Shown here in pieces: positions 8,458 through 17,658 of a stretch of DNA of 64,000 nt. The position numbers and the translations under genes are program-made. Origin of the DNA: Pseudovibrio exalbescens DSM 16456 (GTDB taxonomy: Bacteria; Pseudomonadota; Alphaproteobacteria; Rhizobiales; Stappiaceae); assembly GCF_000422785.1 (NCBI RefSeq), contig NZ_AUGS01000009.1:100000-163999 (forward strand), given 5' to 3'. The notes beneath the pieces were generated by a model. That model was not told the origin of the DNA. It did no database searches and was given only the letters and a program-made list of their open reading frames with translations. The stretch's first letter is position 1. Each line of letters opens with the position of its first letter.

Positions 8458-8941
8458 CAACGCGGTCTGCATAGGGCTTCACGTCCTCGGGCATTTTGGC
8501 AAGTTCGGCGTTCAACCGGTCGCGCATGGCGCTCAGCTTGTCTTGAAGTGCCTCCAACTCGTCGAGAGAAAAATCCGCGCCCGCCGTGTCGCGAACCCGA
8601 ACGCCGATCTCCTTGAGGCGTTCAATGAGATCGTATCCCGTTTCGGTAATCCGAGTCATCTTGCTGCGGCGGTCCACCGTGTGGCGCACCCGCTCCACAA
8701 GGCCTGCACGCTCCAGTGCATCGAGATGGCCAACCATTGTCATGGGCTCCACGCCCATGCCTTCTGCAAGCTGGTTCTGGCGCAATCCGGGATAGTGGTA
8801 AATGTAAGCCAGAACTCGGGCCATGCCGAGTGTCACATTCAATCCCGCGTCCTGCAGTTGTTTTTCAAAAACACGCCGATGGGCGCGCGCAAAATCCTGA
8901 ACAACAAATCCAAAAGCTTCGCGTGTAGTGGTGTCCGTCAT
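8450..8941 (-). CDS. MarR-family transcriptional regulator
   Basis: A 163-aa winged-helix DNA-binding protein. The helix-turn-helix region runs through GLRQNQLAEGMGVEPMTMVGHLDALERAGLV, followed by a wing with RVRHTVDRRSKMTRITETGYDLIERL, the usual MarR DRR pattern. It overlaps the start of the efflux transporter gene, so it most likely controls that pump in response to a small toxic ligand. This is inference from context. Confidence 0.88.
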   Translation of the reverse strand: MTDTTTREAFGFVVQDFARAHRRVFEKQLQDAGLNVTLGMARVLAYIYHYPGLRQNQLAEGMGVEPMTMVGHLDALERAGLVERVRHTVDRRSKMTRITETGYDLIERLKEIGVRVRDTAGADFSLDELEALQDKLSAMRDRLNAELAKMPEDVKPYADRVDD

Positions 8942-9036
8942 TCTGTACCTGTGCCACGAAAGATAAGTAACGCTTACAATCTAGGGCACCGGACAGATTG
9001 TCAATCAACCCAGCTACAACTTGATGAGCAGTTTCC

Positions 9037-9930
9037 TTAAACCCTGCGGAACCGGGAGATTTCTTGGGAGGGTGAATGTCCAAAAAGCCGTTTGAACTCG
9101 CGACTGAACTGTGACGCGCTGGCGTAACCCACTCGGTAGGCGGCCTGACTTGCGCTCAATCCTTCACTCAGCATCAACGCACGTGCCTTCTGCAAACGAA
9201 TGGACTTGATGTACTGTAGCGGCGACTTGGAGGTTATGGCCTTGAAGCCCACGTGGAAAGACGAAGTGCTCATGCATGCAAGCCGTGCCATCTCCTCCAC
9301 GGTGAGATTGCTGTTGGCATACTCTGTTTTCAAAAGGCGCAAAACCCGGTTGATACCCTGCTGTTTTTCATTGGCCTGAAACAGGCGTTTCAGTTTTGCG
9401 CCCTGCTGGGACAGCGCCAGATGATAAAGCACCTCGCGATAATAGGAGGGGGCCAAAAATCTGGCATCGCGTTCCGTGCGCAGGCATTGCATGAGGCGAC
9501 CCACACTATGGCGCATGGGCTCATCCATATCGTAGGACCGCCCGAGCGCCGCACCATCGGGTGCAAGCGGCAGTTCCTGAGACATTTCCAGAAGCAGTTC
9601 GGAGGCAACTCGAGCATCTATGCGGATCATGGCCATGATTGCCGGCTCAGCCTGACTTGCCTGACCAACACGACACTCAATGGTGTCAGACGCACTCAAC
9701 AGACAACAGGAGAGCGCCGGATATCGATGGATGACGGGACCCATATGTCCCTCGAAACCATCACTCAAAAACACCACCAGGTGCGGTTCCTGCTCTGATA
9801 AACTGAAATCTCTCCGACCGGAGTGGCGGAACAAGCGAATCTGAGGAAGGCGCGTACGGTTCTCACCCTCAAGCGGCAGCAATGCCGCAAGCCACTCCGC
9901 TGTCCACTCTTGCGAGGAAACCGTCATCAT
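9037..9930 (-). CDS. AraC-family transcriptional regulator with AraC_N-type sensor domain
   Basis: About 298 aa. The C-terminal third carries two helix-turn-helix motifs: the first around NLTVEEMARLACMSTSSFHVGFK, the second around SASQAAYRVGYASASQFSREFKRLFG ending in SPSQE. The N-terminal part resembles the AraC_N cupin-like domain of the YqhC group. ATG 9930 (or 9927) is preferred over the upstream TTG at 9990. It is divergent from the small gene at 10069, a possible target. No inducer can be deduced. Confidence 0.85.
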   Translation of the reverse strand: MMTVSSQEWTAEWLAALLPLEGENRTRLPQIRLFRHSGRRDFSLSEQEPHLVVFLSDGFEGHMGPVIHRYPALSCCLLSASDTIECRVGQASQAEPAIMAMIRIDARVASELLLEMSQELPLAPDGAALGRSYDMDEPMRHSVGRLMQCLRTERDARFLAPSYYREVLYHLALSQQGAKLKRLFQANEKQQGINRVLRLLKTEYANSNLTVEEMARLACMSTSSFHVGFKAITSKSPLQYIKSIRLQKARALMLSEGLSASQAAYRVGYASASQFSREFKRLFGHSPSQEISRFRRV

Positions 9931-10068
9931 CTCGTCCCACACCAACCCGGTTGCGCTCGTGAAACGCCGCCCAAACCAACCTACTAGCAAAATTTAAGTG
10001 GCGGAAATACGAAGGATTGCAATGCGATAAACTACGCAGTCTAATATTCGGGTCACCGGAGGCTTGCG

Positions 10069-10518
10069 TTGCAAACAACGATCCAAACACCTGCAGCAAC
10101 CGTAAACCATTCAACTGGTGGCATTGGGGAGGACAGGGTGGATTGGCCAGACAGCGACCAAATGAAAGAAGCCCTTGAGGAGTTGGAGACCAGCTTTCGA
10201 GAGCGTGGCTACGCATTTCATCTCCATTGCGATAATCCCGGTCGGATCTGGCGGAACCTTTACGCAGAGGCGGAAGAGGTATTTGTTGCGTTGACCCCGG
10301 GGCTAACTCTGGCTATTAATGGCGCGCTCAAGCAAGCACGGCCTCTTGAAGAGGTTTTTCTTGAGCCCGGACACCGGTTCGACATTGTCGGGAACTCTGC
10401 TCATGCATGCCGGTGGGTCTATGGCTACGAAATAGCCGGGACCAAATCATCTACACGCGTCTTAAGAAGCAACGGGTTGTTGATGGAAGAGGATTGGCTC
10501 TTCGCTCAAACTACTTGA
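10069..10518 (+). CDS. Hypothetical protein, possible cupin-like fold
   Basis: A 149-aa soluble protein starting at TTG with a strong GGAGG 7 nt upstream. I do not recognise the family. Residues 70-122 suggest a small beta-barrel: EVFVALTPGLTLAING, then LEEVFLEPGHRFDIVGN, then RWVYGYE, reminiscent of cupins but without a clear metal-binding His set. It is divergent from the AraC regulator. The reading continues in another frame from about 10407 to 10622, so a frameshift near the 3' end cannot be excluded. Confidence 0.5.
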   Translation: MQTTIQTPAATVNHSTGGIGEDRVDWPDSDQMKEALEELETSFRERGYAFHLHCDNPGRIWRNLYAEAEEVFVALTPGLTLAINGALKQARPLEEVFLEPGHRFDIVGNSAHACRWVYGYEIAGTKSSTRVLRSNGLLMEEDWLFAQTT

Positions 10519-10723
10519 GTGTCCGGGGTTTAAAATTCTGGCAAGGTGACCACAATCGCACTGCCCCAACCAAAGACGGGTACGAAGTGCAGCTTAGGCT
10601 GTTTAATTTGTCACAAAAATAGGATAGAAGGACCCGTCTTTCAAAAGAGTTATCGCAGGAAGCAACATGCGGCGTGACCCCACGCGCGCCCTGACACCCT
10701 TCTTGTGGCCGTATGGAGCCCTC

Positions 10724-12547
10724 ATGAAACTTCGCAATATTGCGATTATTGCCCACGTCGACCATGGCAAAACTACACTAATTGACGTTCTGCTGAAGCA
10801 ATCCGGCGTCTTCCGCGAAAACCAGCGCACCGAAGAACGCATGATGGATTCCAACGATATCGAACGTGAGCGCGGCATTACCATCCTCGCGAAAAACACG
10901 TCGCTCGTCTGGAACGATACGCGCATCAATATCGTCGACACCCCGGGCCACGCAGACTTTGGTGGCGAGGTGGAGCGCATTCTTCACATGGTCGATGGCG
11001 TTGTTCTGCTGGTGGATGCCGCAGAAGGCCCGATGCCGCAAACAAAGTTTGTTCTTGGCAAAGCGCTGAAGCTGGGCTTGAAGCCGATCGTCGCCATCAA
11101 CAAGATCGACAAGCCCGAACAGCGCGCAGAAGAAGTGCTGGATGAAGTCTTCGACCTGTTCGCCTCTCTTGATGCCAACGACGAACAGCTCGACTTCCCG
11201 GTGGTTTATGGTTCTGCCAAGCAGGAATGGATGGCACTGGAGCCGGACGGACCACAGGACAGCATGGCTCCTTTGTTCGACATGATCCTTGAAAAGGTTC
11301 CTGAGCCGCAAGCCGAAGAAGGACCATTCCGCCTTCTGGCAACAACCATCGAGTCCGATCCGTTTCTCGGTCGCATTCTGACAGGTCGCGTTGTGTCCGG
11401 CACGGTCAAGCCAAACATGAATGTCAAGGCACTCGGCCGCGATGGCAACCTGATCGAAAGCGGACGCATTTCAAAAGTTCTGGCCTTCCGTGGTCTGGAG
11501 CGGCAGCCGATTGAACAGGGCGAAGCAGGCGATATTGTTTCCATCTCCGGACTGACCAAGGCGACTGTCGCCGACACCATCATGGACCCGTCCGTGGCCG
11601 AACCCATTCAGGCTCAGCCGATCGACCCACCAACCCTGTCCATGACATTCCGTGTCAATGATGGCCCTCTGGCGGGTACCGAAGGCTCCAAAGTTCAGTC
11701 CCGCGTTATTCGTGAGCGTCTGATGAAGGAGCAGGAAGGCAATGTGGCCCTTCAGGTGGAAGAAACGGACGATGCGGACGCGTTCATCGTCTCTGGCCGC
11801 GGCGAACTCCTGCTGGCCATCCTGATCGAAAACATGCGCCGCGAAGGCTTTGAGCTGTGTGTCGGTCGTCCACGGGTTGTCTATCAACAGGACGATGCCG
11901 GCAATCGGCTTGAACCCATTGAAGAAGTCACCATTGACGTGGACGAAGAATACTCCGGCGTCGTTGTCCAAAAGCTCACAGAGCGCAAGGCTGAGCTCAT
12001 GGAGATGCGTCCATCTGGCGGTGGACGGAGCCGATTGGTATTCCATGCACCGACCCGTGGCCTGATTGGTTACCAGTCGGAACTCATGTCTGACACGCGC
12101 GGCTCGGCTATCTTCAACCGCGTCTATTTCGCCTATGAACCGTTCAAGGGACCGATTCAAGGCCGCCATACAGGCGTTCTTCTGTCCAATGGCGACGGCG
12201 AAGCTGTAGCTTACGCTCTGTACAATCTGGAAGACCGTGGTCCGATGATGATCGAACCGGGCACCAAGGTGTATCAGGGCATGATCGTTGGCGAACACAC
12301 GCGCGGTAACGACCTTGAGGTCAACGTGTTGAAGGGCAAGCAGCTCACAAACGTACGTGCTTCCGGCAAGGACGATGCAGTCAAGCTGACAACGCCGATG
12401 AAACTCAGCCTTGAAGCAGCTCTCTCCTACATTGCCGAGGATGAGCTGGTGGAAGTCACGCCGGAGTCCATCCGTCTGCGCAAGGCGTTGCTGTGCCCGC
12501 ACGAGCGCAAGCGCGCCGAACGGGCCGCGAACAAAGGCGCAGCTTGA
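10724..12547 (+). CDS. typA: Ribosome-associated GTPase TypA/BipA
   Basis: A translational GTPase of the EF-G superfamily that binds the ribosome and supports 50S assembly and growth under stress. The GTPase motifs are complete: AHVDHGKT (residues 10-17), the switch region [14 protein letters not shown] (about 72) and NKIDKP (about 126). The C-terminal BipA region follows, with [27 protein letters not shown] 10724 gives 607 aa, the normal length, and matches the usual N-terminus [16 protein letters not shown]; the in-frame ATG at 10667 would add a non-conserved leader. An intrinsic terminator follows. Confidence 0.97.
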   Translation: MKLRNIAIIAHVDHGKTTLIDVLLKQSGVFRENQRTEERMMDSNDIERERGITILAKNTSLVWNDTRINIVDTPGHADFGGEVERILHMVDGVVLLVDAAEGPMPQTKFVLGKALKLGLKPIVAINKIDKPEQRAEEVLDEVFDLFASLDANDEQLDFPVVYGSAKQEWMALEPDGPQDSMAPLFDMILEKVPEPQAEEGPFRLLATTIESDPFLGRILTGRVVSGTVKPNMNVKALGRDGNLIESGRISKVLAFRGLERQPIEQGEAGDIVSISGLTKATVADTIMDPSVAEPIQAQPIDPPTLSMTFRVNDGPLAGTEGSKVQSRVIRERLMKEQEGNVALQVEETDDADAFIVSGRGELLLAILIENMRREGFELCVGRPRVVYQQDDAGNRLEPIEEVTIDVDEEYSGVVVQKLTERKAELMEMRPSGGGRSRLVFHAPTRGLIGYQSELMSDTRGSAIFNRVYFAYEPFKGPIQGRHTGVLLSNGDGEAVAYALYNLEDRGPMMIEPGTKVYQGMIVGEHTRGNDLEVNVLKGKQLTNVRASGKDDAVKLTTPMKLSLEAALSYIAEDELVEVTPESIRLRKALLCPHERKRAERAANKGAA

Positions 12548-12576
12548 GCTTAACGGCTATCTGCAAGACGATTTTG

Positions 12577-12604
12577 GGGAAGGCTTTCGAGCCTTCCCTT
12601 TTTT
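12577..12604 (+). terminator. Intrinsic terminator of typA
   Basis: Perfect 9-bp stem GGGAAGGCT / AGCCTTCCC with the stable TTCG loop, followed by six T. Confidence 0.92.
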
Positions 12605-12620
12605 GTGGTCCCATCACCAT

Positions 12621-13589
12621 TCATTGATCCGCGTAGTCTGAAGCAGGAGCCTTGTGCCCAGACGTCGCTGCCCGATCTGTGTCCGCACCGCTGCGAGCTT
12701 TCTCAGCCTGTCGGCGGCGCCAGTTTCTCTTGGCTTGGGCAGTTGTCATACGCGACCCGTCCGGAGACCAGCCCGGTGGCCCGAAGGTGTAGCCCACCAA
12801 TTCTCTCAGGCTCCGTACCGATCGCAGATCTCGTAAAATCGCCAGCCATTCATGAAAAGCGACATAGAAAATGTTGGTGGTGCCCAGATCACGGCCAATT
12901 CCATAACGTGGAGGCTCCTCGCGCACTTCTTCCGTGAAGGTGCCGAACATTCGGTCCCAAATGATCAGTGTGCCACCATAGTTGGAATCAAGATACCTCG
13001 GGTTGGTGGCGTGATGAACGCGGTGATGACTTGGCGTATTCAGGACGTATTCCAAAGGGCCGATACGGTCAATCAGTTCCGTATGAATCCAGAACTGGTA
13101 AACCAGATTGAGCGAGGCTGCGAAGTACACCATCTCCGGCGGGAACCCGATGAACGCCACAGGCATGCCAAACAGAAAGGTCAAGGCAATCGTCCCGGTC
13201 CAGGTCTGGCGCAAGGCCGTCGACAAGTTGTAATGCTGTGATGAATGATGATTGACGTGACTGGCCCAGAACCAGCGATACTCATGCCCCAAACGATGTT
13301 CCCAGTAATAGGCAAAATCATAGAGCAAATAGCACAGGGCAACGCTCCACCACGTCACAGGCAGATCCTCGATCAGACGATACCCATACGCCCAGGTCAG
13401 TGCCGCATAGGATACTGCTGCCCCGACAATCACTTTGACGACAAGGCTTCCAATGCCCATGGACAAGCTGATGACAGTGTCCTTGAGTTCATAGCCGCGC
13501 CACCTCCCGCGTAGCGCAAGCACGCCTTCAACAATCATCAGTATGATGAACGCTGGCACCGAATAGGCAATTGGATCAATAAAGCCCAT
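12621..13589 (-). CDS. Sterol desaturase/fatty acid hydroxylase family membrane protein
   Basis: A 322-aa membrane protein of the di-iron fatty acid hydroxylase superfamily. The histidine boxes are HRLGH, HVNHHSSQHYN and HHRVHH, with further conserved aromatic and Asn residues (NPRYLDSNYGG). About four to five hydrophobic segments precede and surround them. The family inserts oxygen into or desaturates lipids using diiron and O2, but the substrate here cannot be told. The C-terminus (from about residue 285) is basic and low-complexity. It is convergent with typA and stands alone. Confidence 0.85.
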   Translation of the reverse strand: MGFIDPIAYSVPAFIILMIVEGVLALRGRWRGYELKDTVISLSMGIGSLVVKVIVGAAVSYAALTWAYGYRLIEDLPVTWWSVALCYLLYDFAYYWEHRLGHEYRWFWASHVNHHSSQHYNLSTALRQTWTGTIALTFLFGMPVAFIGFPPEMVYFAASLNLVYQFWIHTELIDRIGPLEYVLNTPSHHRVHHATNPRYLDSNYGGTLIIWDRMFGTFTEEVREEPPRYGIGRDLGTTNIFYVAFHEWLAILRDLRSVRSLRELVGYTFGPPGWSPDGSRMTTAQAKRNWRRRQAEKARSGADTDRAATSGHKAPASDYADQ

Positions 13590-13754
13590 CGCGTTTGTCC
13601 CCTCCCCCTACCGCAGCCTGGCCGAGACGGCTGCGAGGCCCGTACCGCCCCCCAGCAGCACGCATTGACCTGAGAGCAACAATAGTAGCCACGCGGCGTA
13701 AGTAAAGACCCTTATTTCACTTCGAGAAAACGGTTTTGAGCAGCCGGGGGCGCA

Positions 13755-14351
13755 TCAAGGCACATCAACATTCTCGATGCCCGCAACAAGGCTTGTGTTT
13801 GCATGCAAGGTGTTACCATCCATGCCGATTGCCATGGCAAGGGTAATGTTGGTGCGAACCTGAGGATCCTCGGAAAGCCCAAGTACGGCATTTTTGGCTT
13901 GTGCCCAACTCGGTGCACCATTCAAGACCAATTGCCCATCTGCCGCCACTGCATATTCCGCTGCCGCAGCTTGAGGATTGTTGTAGTCGCCGGGATTATC
14001 GTTGGCATTCAAGGCGTTCTTTATGGCCTGAATTGCGTTTTCTGTTGAATTTCCAGGATTCTGGCCAGTAAAGAAACGAATGTTTCCTTTGTTCGCCTGC
14101 GCCAGATAGTTATCCCAAAACCCGGCTAGGCGCTCCTCGCACACACCCGCATCTACCGGATTTCCGTTGTACCCGTCATTCAGGTTGGCTGACAGGACAT
14201 GCGCCATTGCAACCTGTTGCCCGGCGTCCGTATCGATCAGGACCCAAACCACGGTACAAGAAGCCTGCCCGCCTGTCAGAAACTGGACACTATTGAAGTC
14301 GATTTCATTGATAATTCCATAGGAATTTGCCGGAACGACACAGTAAGGCAT
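13755..14351 (-). CDS. Hypothetical protein, unknown family
   Basis: A 198-aa protein I do not recognise. It has no clear signal peptide. The first 60 residues look beta-rich with Cys at positions 4 and about 32 (ASCTVVWVLIDTD). The middle is Asn- and Gly-rich (GYNGNPVDAGVC, GQNPGNSTENA, NANDNPGDYNNPQ), and the C-terminus is Ala/Asn-rich with alternating hydrophobic stretches. Such composition suggests an extracellular or structural protein, but this is a guess. GAGGACC upstream of the ATG is a fair ribosome site. It is divergent from the DeoR regulator. Confidence 0.5.
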   Translation of the reverse strand: MPYCVVPANSYGIINEIDFNSVQFLTGGQASCTVVWVLIDTDAGQQVAMAHVLSANLNDGYNGNPVDAGVCEERLAGFWDNYLAQANKGNIRFFTGQNPGNSTENAIQAIKNALNANDNPGDYNNPQAAAAEYAVAADGQLVLNGAPSWAQAKNAVLGLSEDPQVRTNITLAMAIGMDGNTLHANTSLVAGIENVDVP

Positions 14352-14468
14352 GGAGATCGGTCCTCTCGCTTGATTGGTTTCCTTTCAAGACTGACGAGCC
14401 ATCCCCACCTCCGTGAACCGGTCAGCGCCCGCATGGTAAACAAACCCGCAGCATCAATCTCAATACAC

Positions 14469-14522
14469 GTTTATGCACGTTGTTGCATGTTTTTACAAAA
14501 TCGTGTATAAACAAGCATAAAC
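14469..14522. promoter_or_regulatory. Three copies of an octamer GTTTATRC, candidate DeoR-type operators
   Basis: GTTTATGC lies on the plus strand at 14469-14476. Two inverted copies follow, GTATAAAC (14505-14512) and GCATAAAC (14515-14522), just before the deoR-like start. The last two are 10 bp apart, one helical turn. Repeated short operators next to their own regulator gene are usual for DeoR/GlpR proteins; autoregulation is inferred. Confidence 0.45.
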
Positions 14523-14532
14523 CAACGTAGTG

Positions 14533-15369
14533 ATGCCAATGTCTGAAATTAAAGTCGATCACGAAGATCTTTCCGCCCTACCGGAACAGCGCCGGCAGAA
14601 AATCCTGCTGACGTTGCAAATGGAAGGTCAGGTACTCGCTGCCGATCTTAGCCAGCGTTTTAATGTTTCGGAGGACACGGTCCGCCGCGACTTGCGGGAA
14701 CTGGCGCGCGCAGGCATGGTCAAGCGCGTTTATGGCGGGGCGGTGCCTTTGGCGCTGGATACAGGCAAACCATATGTCCAGCGCGCCAATAGTCAGGAGC
14801 ACATCAAACAGGAACTGGCACAGGCCGCCCTGGCATTGATCCGGCCCCGGCAAATTCTGTTTCTTGATGCCAGCACCACGAATCGACAAATCGCACGCGC
14901 ACTGCCAAACGATGTTCCCCTGACGGTCGTGACCAACTGCCCGCCCATCGCTGTAGACCTGAGCGATCATCCATTAGTCACGATCATCATGCCCGGAGGC
15001 AAGCTGAACAAGGCCATGCAGGCCCTCACAGGTCCAGAGTGCGTCGAAAAACTGTCTCAGGTGAATGCAGATCTTTGCTTTTTGGGTGTGTGTGCCATTC
15101 ATCCGCATTACGGCATTTGCTCGGAAAATGATGAAGAGGTATTCGTCAAACGCGCCATGCTGGAACACGCTGCGGAAGTCGCGATCATTGCTACTGAAGA
15201 CAAGGTTGGCGCCGTCGAAGGTTTCAAGATTGCCCCGATCGACAAGATCACCCACATGATCACGCCCGACACGGTGCCGAAAGACCTCCTGACCCCTTAT
15301 GTCGAAAAGGCAATTCGGGTCATTCCGGTTGGAGAAACCAGCGCAAAGACCATGCGGAGGACCTCATGA
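14533..15369 (+). CDS. DeoR/GlpR-family transcriptional regulator
   Basis: About 278 aa. The N-terminal winged helix is typical: EQRRQKILLTLQMEGQV, ADLSQRFNVSEDTVRRDLREL, and VKRVYGGAV. The C-terminal DeoR sensor domain contains FLDASTTNRQIARAL, the sugar-phosphate binding region TVVTN, and IATEDKVG. Such proteins repress sugar or nucleoside catabolic genes and respond to phosphorylated sugars. No sugar operon is adjacent in this window, so the target is unknown. The start may be GTG 14530, ATG 14533 or ATG 14539. Octamer repeats upstream suggest autoregulation. Confidence 0.85.
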   Translation: MPMSEIKVDHEDLSALPEQRRQKILLTLQMEGQVLAADLSQRFNVSEDTVRRDLRELARAGMVKRVYGGAVPLALDTGKPYVQRANSQEHIKQELAQAALALIRPRQILFLDASTTNRQIARALPNDVPLTVVTNCPPIAVDLSDHPLVTIIMPGGKLNKAMQALTGPECVEKLSQVNADLCFLGVCAIHPHYGICSENDEEVFVKRAMLEHAAEVAIIATEDKVGAVEGFKIAPIDKITHMITPDTVPKDLLTPYVEKAIRVIPVGETSAKTMRRTS

Positions 15370-15553
15370 GAGATCCCTTGGGGCACCGTTCAGAAAACAT
15401 CGTTTGGGCAAGCTCCAGCACCCGTGTCCACACCGACCGCCAGAGCCACAACCAAACCCGATTTCACACTCGAAGCTTCCCAGAGAAAGAGTAGATCATC
15501 CCCGGCTACCCTACCGCTGCTTCAAGTGGCGGACCTCTTCGAGTTTGTGAAAG

Positions 15554-15579
15554 GCGCCCAGACTTCCCGGTCTGGGCGC
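15554..15579. terminator. GC-rich hairpin between convergent deoR and tyrC genes
   Basis: Perfect 10-bp arms GCGCCCAGAC / GTCTGGGCGC with loop TTCCCG. On the minus strand it is followed by CTTTCAC and on the plus strand by ATCTGTTTT. It is placed between converging genes, so a shared terminator is likely. Confidence 0.6.
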
Positions 15580-15601
15580 ATCTGTTTTAGGCATTTGCGA
15601 G

Positions 15602-16537
15602 CTATTCGCCCGGCTCGCCTCGATCATTCTGACGACCGAAGTTCGGCGCCGCAGATTCCTGACCGGCTTCAATAAGCTGCCGACGAATGACACGGGTGCG
15701 AGTGAACAGGTCAAACAATCTATCCCCATCCCCCCAACGGATCGCCCGCTGCAGCGCTGAAAGATCCTCGGAGAACCTGGCAAGCATTTCCAGAATCGCT
15801 TCCTTGTTGGTCAGACACACGTCCCGCCACATGGTTGGATCCGATGCCGCCAGACGAGTAAAGTCGCGAAACCCAGAGGCCGAGTACTTGATGACCTCCG
15901 ACTTGGTCACCGTCTCCAGATCATCGGCTGTTCCCACAATGTTGTAGGCGATGATATGCGGCAAATGCGAGACCACAGCCAGTACCAGATCATGATGCTC
16001 CGCATCCATGATCTCGACGCTGGATCCGCAGGCCTCCCAAAATGCGGTCAGTTTGGCAAGCGCCTTTTCGTCGGTCCCCAGTTCCGGCGTCAACACGCAC
16101 CAACGGTTTTCAAAGAGCGATGCAAAACCGGCATCAGGGCCGGAGTACTCCGTACCGGCGATCGGGTGACCCGCGATGAAATGCACATTGTCGGGAATGT
16201 ACGGCTTCATGGCCTTGATAACGGCTCCTTTGACAGAACCCGCATCCGTGACAATCGCCCCGGGTGCAAGGCCCGGTGCGATTTGTTCAGCCACAGCTTC
16301 ACATGCCCCAACCGGAACACACACGATCACGAGGTCTGCACCCTCCACGGCCTCCCGCGCGTCGCGATAATATCGGTCACCAAGGCCCAGTTCCTCGGCA
16401 CGGTCGAGCGTTGCCTGAGAGCGAGTGGAGATGACGATTTCTTCCGCGATGGTCTCGCGGCGCATGACGCGGGCAAGGGAGGAGCCGATCAGACCGATGC
16501 CAATCAGCGCCACCCGTCGAAAGGAGGGTTCAGACAT
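15602..16537 (-). CDS. tyrC: Prephenate/arogenate dehydrogenase
   Basis: NAD(P)-dependent oxidative decarboxylation of prephenate or arogenate in tyrosine synthesis. The Rossmann motif GIGLIGSSLARVMR stands near the N-terminus. Then come DAGSVKGAV, FIAGHPIAGTEYSGPD (substrate-binding His region) and LVLAVVSHLPHIIAY, all characteristic of TyrA/TyrC. The length of 311 aa fits a stand-alone enzyme without a mutase or ACT domain. It is third in a minus-strand operon after chorismate mutase and hisC, 12 bp from hisC. Whether it prefers prephenate or arogenate cannot be read from sequence. Confidence 0.93.
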   Translation of the reverse strand: MSEPSFRRVALIGIGLIGSSLARVMRRETIAEEIVISTRSQATLDRAEELGLGDRYYRDAREAVEGADLVIVCVPVGACEAVAEQIAPGLAPGAIVTDAGSVKGAVIKAMKPYIPDNVHFIAGHPIAGTEYSGPDAGFASLFENRWCVLTPELGTDEKALAKLTAFWEACGSSVEIMDAEHHDLVLAVVSHLPHIIAYNIVGTADDLETVTKSEVIKYSASGFRDFTRLAASDPTMWRDVCLTNKEAILEMLARFSEDLSALQRAIRWGDGDRLFDLFTRTRVIRRQLIEAGQESAAPNFGRQNDRGEPGE

Positions 16538-16549
16538 TTATGCTTTCTA

Positions 16550-17653
16550 TCAGTTGGTTTTAAGAAATTCCGTCAGAAGTGCCACAACCTGACGATTTGC
16601 TTCTTCAGATCCGATGGACATGCGAAGCGCGTTGTCAAAGCCGTAAGCCGAGACCTGACGCAGGATACATCCACGTTCCAGCAGATAGCGGTCGGCATCC
16701 GCAGCACGTTTCCCCGTTTCCTGCGGAAAGTGAATGAGAATGAAGTTGCAAACGCTGGGCGTAACCTCAAGGCCGATCTTGGTTAGCTCATCGCTGACCC
16801 AAGGCAGCCATGTGGAGTTGTGCTCGATCGCGGAGCGAACAAACGCCTGATCGCGAACCCCTGCAGCACCGGCCGCAATAGCCGCACTGTTCATGTTGAA
16901 GGGGCCGCGAATCCGGTTCAACGCATCTATGATATGCTCAGATGCATACCCCCACCCGATGCGCAGCGCAGCTAGCCCGTAAATCTTGGAGAACGTCCGG
17001 GTCATGATGACATTCTCGGCCGTTGAAACCAGCTCCAAACCCGCCTCGTAGTCGTTGCGCTGGACATATTCAGCATATGCTGCGTCCAGAACCAGCAAAG
17101 TGGTTTTGGGCAGGCCAGCGTGAAGACGGCGCACCTCATCAAACGGCAAGTAGGTGCCGGTCGGATTATTCGGGTTTGCCAAAAAGACCATTTTTGTCTT
17201 GTCGGTTACACGCGCCAGAATGGCATCCACATCCGCCGTATTGTTGGTTTCTGGGGCCACGACAGGCGTCGCTCCGGCCGCAAGAATGGCGATCTTGTAA
17301 ACAAGGAAACCGTGCTGCGAATAAATCGCCTCATCGCCATCTCCAAGGTAGGCATAGGCGGCCAGGCTCAGGATTTCGTCAGATCCGCAGCCACAAATCA
17401 GCCGGTCCGGATTAAGGCCATGAACCTCGGCGATCGCCTGCCGCAATTCCATAGCCCCCCCATCCGGGTACAGCTCCAGCTTGTCCAGCGAACGATAGGC
17501 CTCAAGCGCGGCGGGGCTTGCGCCCAACGGGGTTTCGTTGGAGGACAGCTTATGCAGCTTTCCATGACCCAGCGCCTTCGACTTACCAGGCACATACGGC
17601 GCAATTTCCATAACACCGGGGCGGGGAACAGGGCGTAGAACCGGCTGATCCAT
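16550..17653 (-). CDS. hisC: Histidinol-phosphate/aromatic aminotransferase
   Basis: A PLP enzyme of aminotransferase family II. Landmarks: [14 protein letters not shown], the cofactor-binding [20 protein letters not shown], and the PLP lysine in [18 protein letters not shown], with a C-terminal [11 protein letters not shown]. The length of 367 aa is usual. Because it sits between chorismate mutase and the prephenate dehydrogenase, it probably acts on aromatic keto acids for tyrosine and phenylalanine, perhaps in addition to histidinol phosphate; another hisC may exist elsewhere. It is 5 bp from the mutase gene and 12 bp from tyrC. Confidence 0.93.
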   Translation of the reverse strand: MDQPVLRPVPRPGVMEIAPYVPGKSKALGHGKLHKLSSNETPLGASPAALEAYRSLDKLELYPDGGAMELRQAIAEVHGLNPDRLICGCGSDEILSLAAYAYLGDGDEAIYSQHGFLVYKIAILAAGATPVVAPETNNTADVDAILARVTDKTKMVFLANPNNPTGTYLPFDEVRRLHAGLPKTTLLVLDAAYAEYVQRNDYEAGLELVSTAENVIMTRTFSKIYGLAALRIGWGYASEHIIDALNRIRGPFNMNSAAIAAGAAGVRDQAFVRSAIEHNSTWLPWVSDELTKIGLEVTPSVCNFILIHFPQETGKRAADADRYLLERGCILRQVSAYGFDNALRMSIGSEEANRQVVALLTEFLKTN

Positions 17654-17658
17654 AAGAC

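Noticed and set aside
11471..12502. 343-aa open frame antisense to typA
   Set aside because: It lies wholly inside the typA gene on the other strand; its composition is what the reverse of a GC-rich gene gives, and it matches no family.
15299..15675. Short plus-strand frames after the DeoR gene
   Set aside because: They overlap the regulator's end, the hairpin and the tyrC 3' end; no ribosome site and no family pattern.
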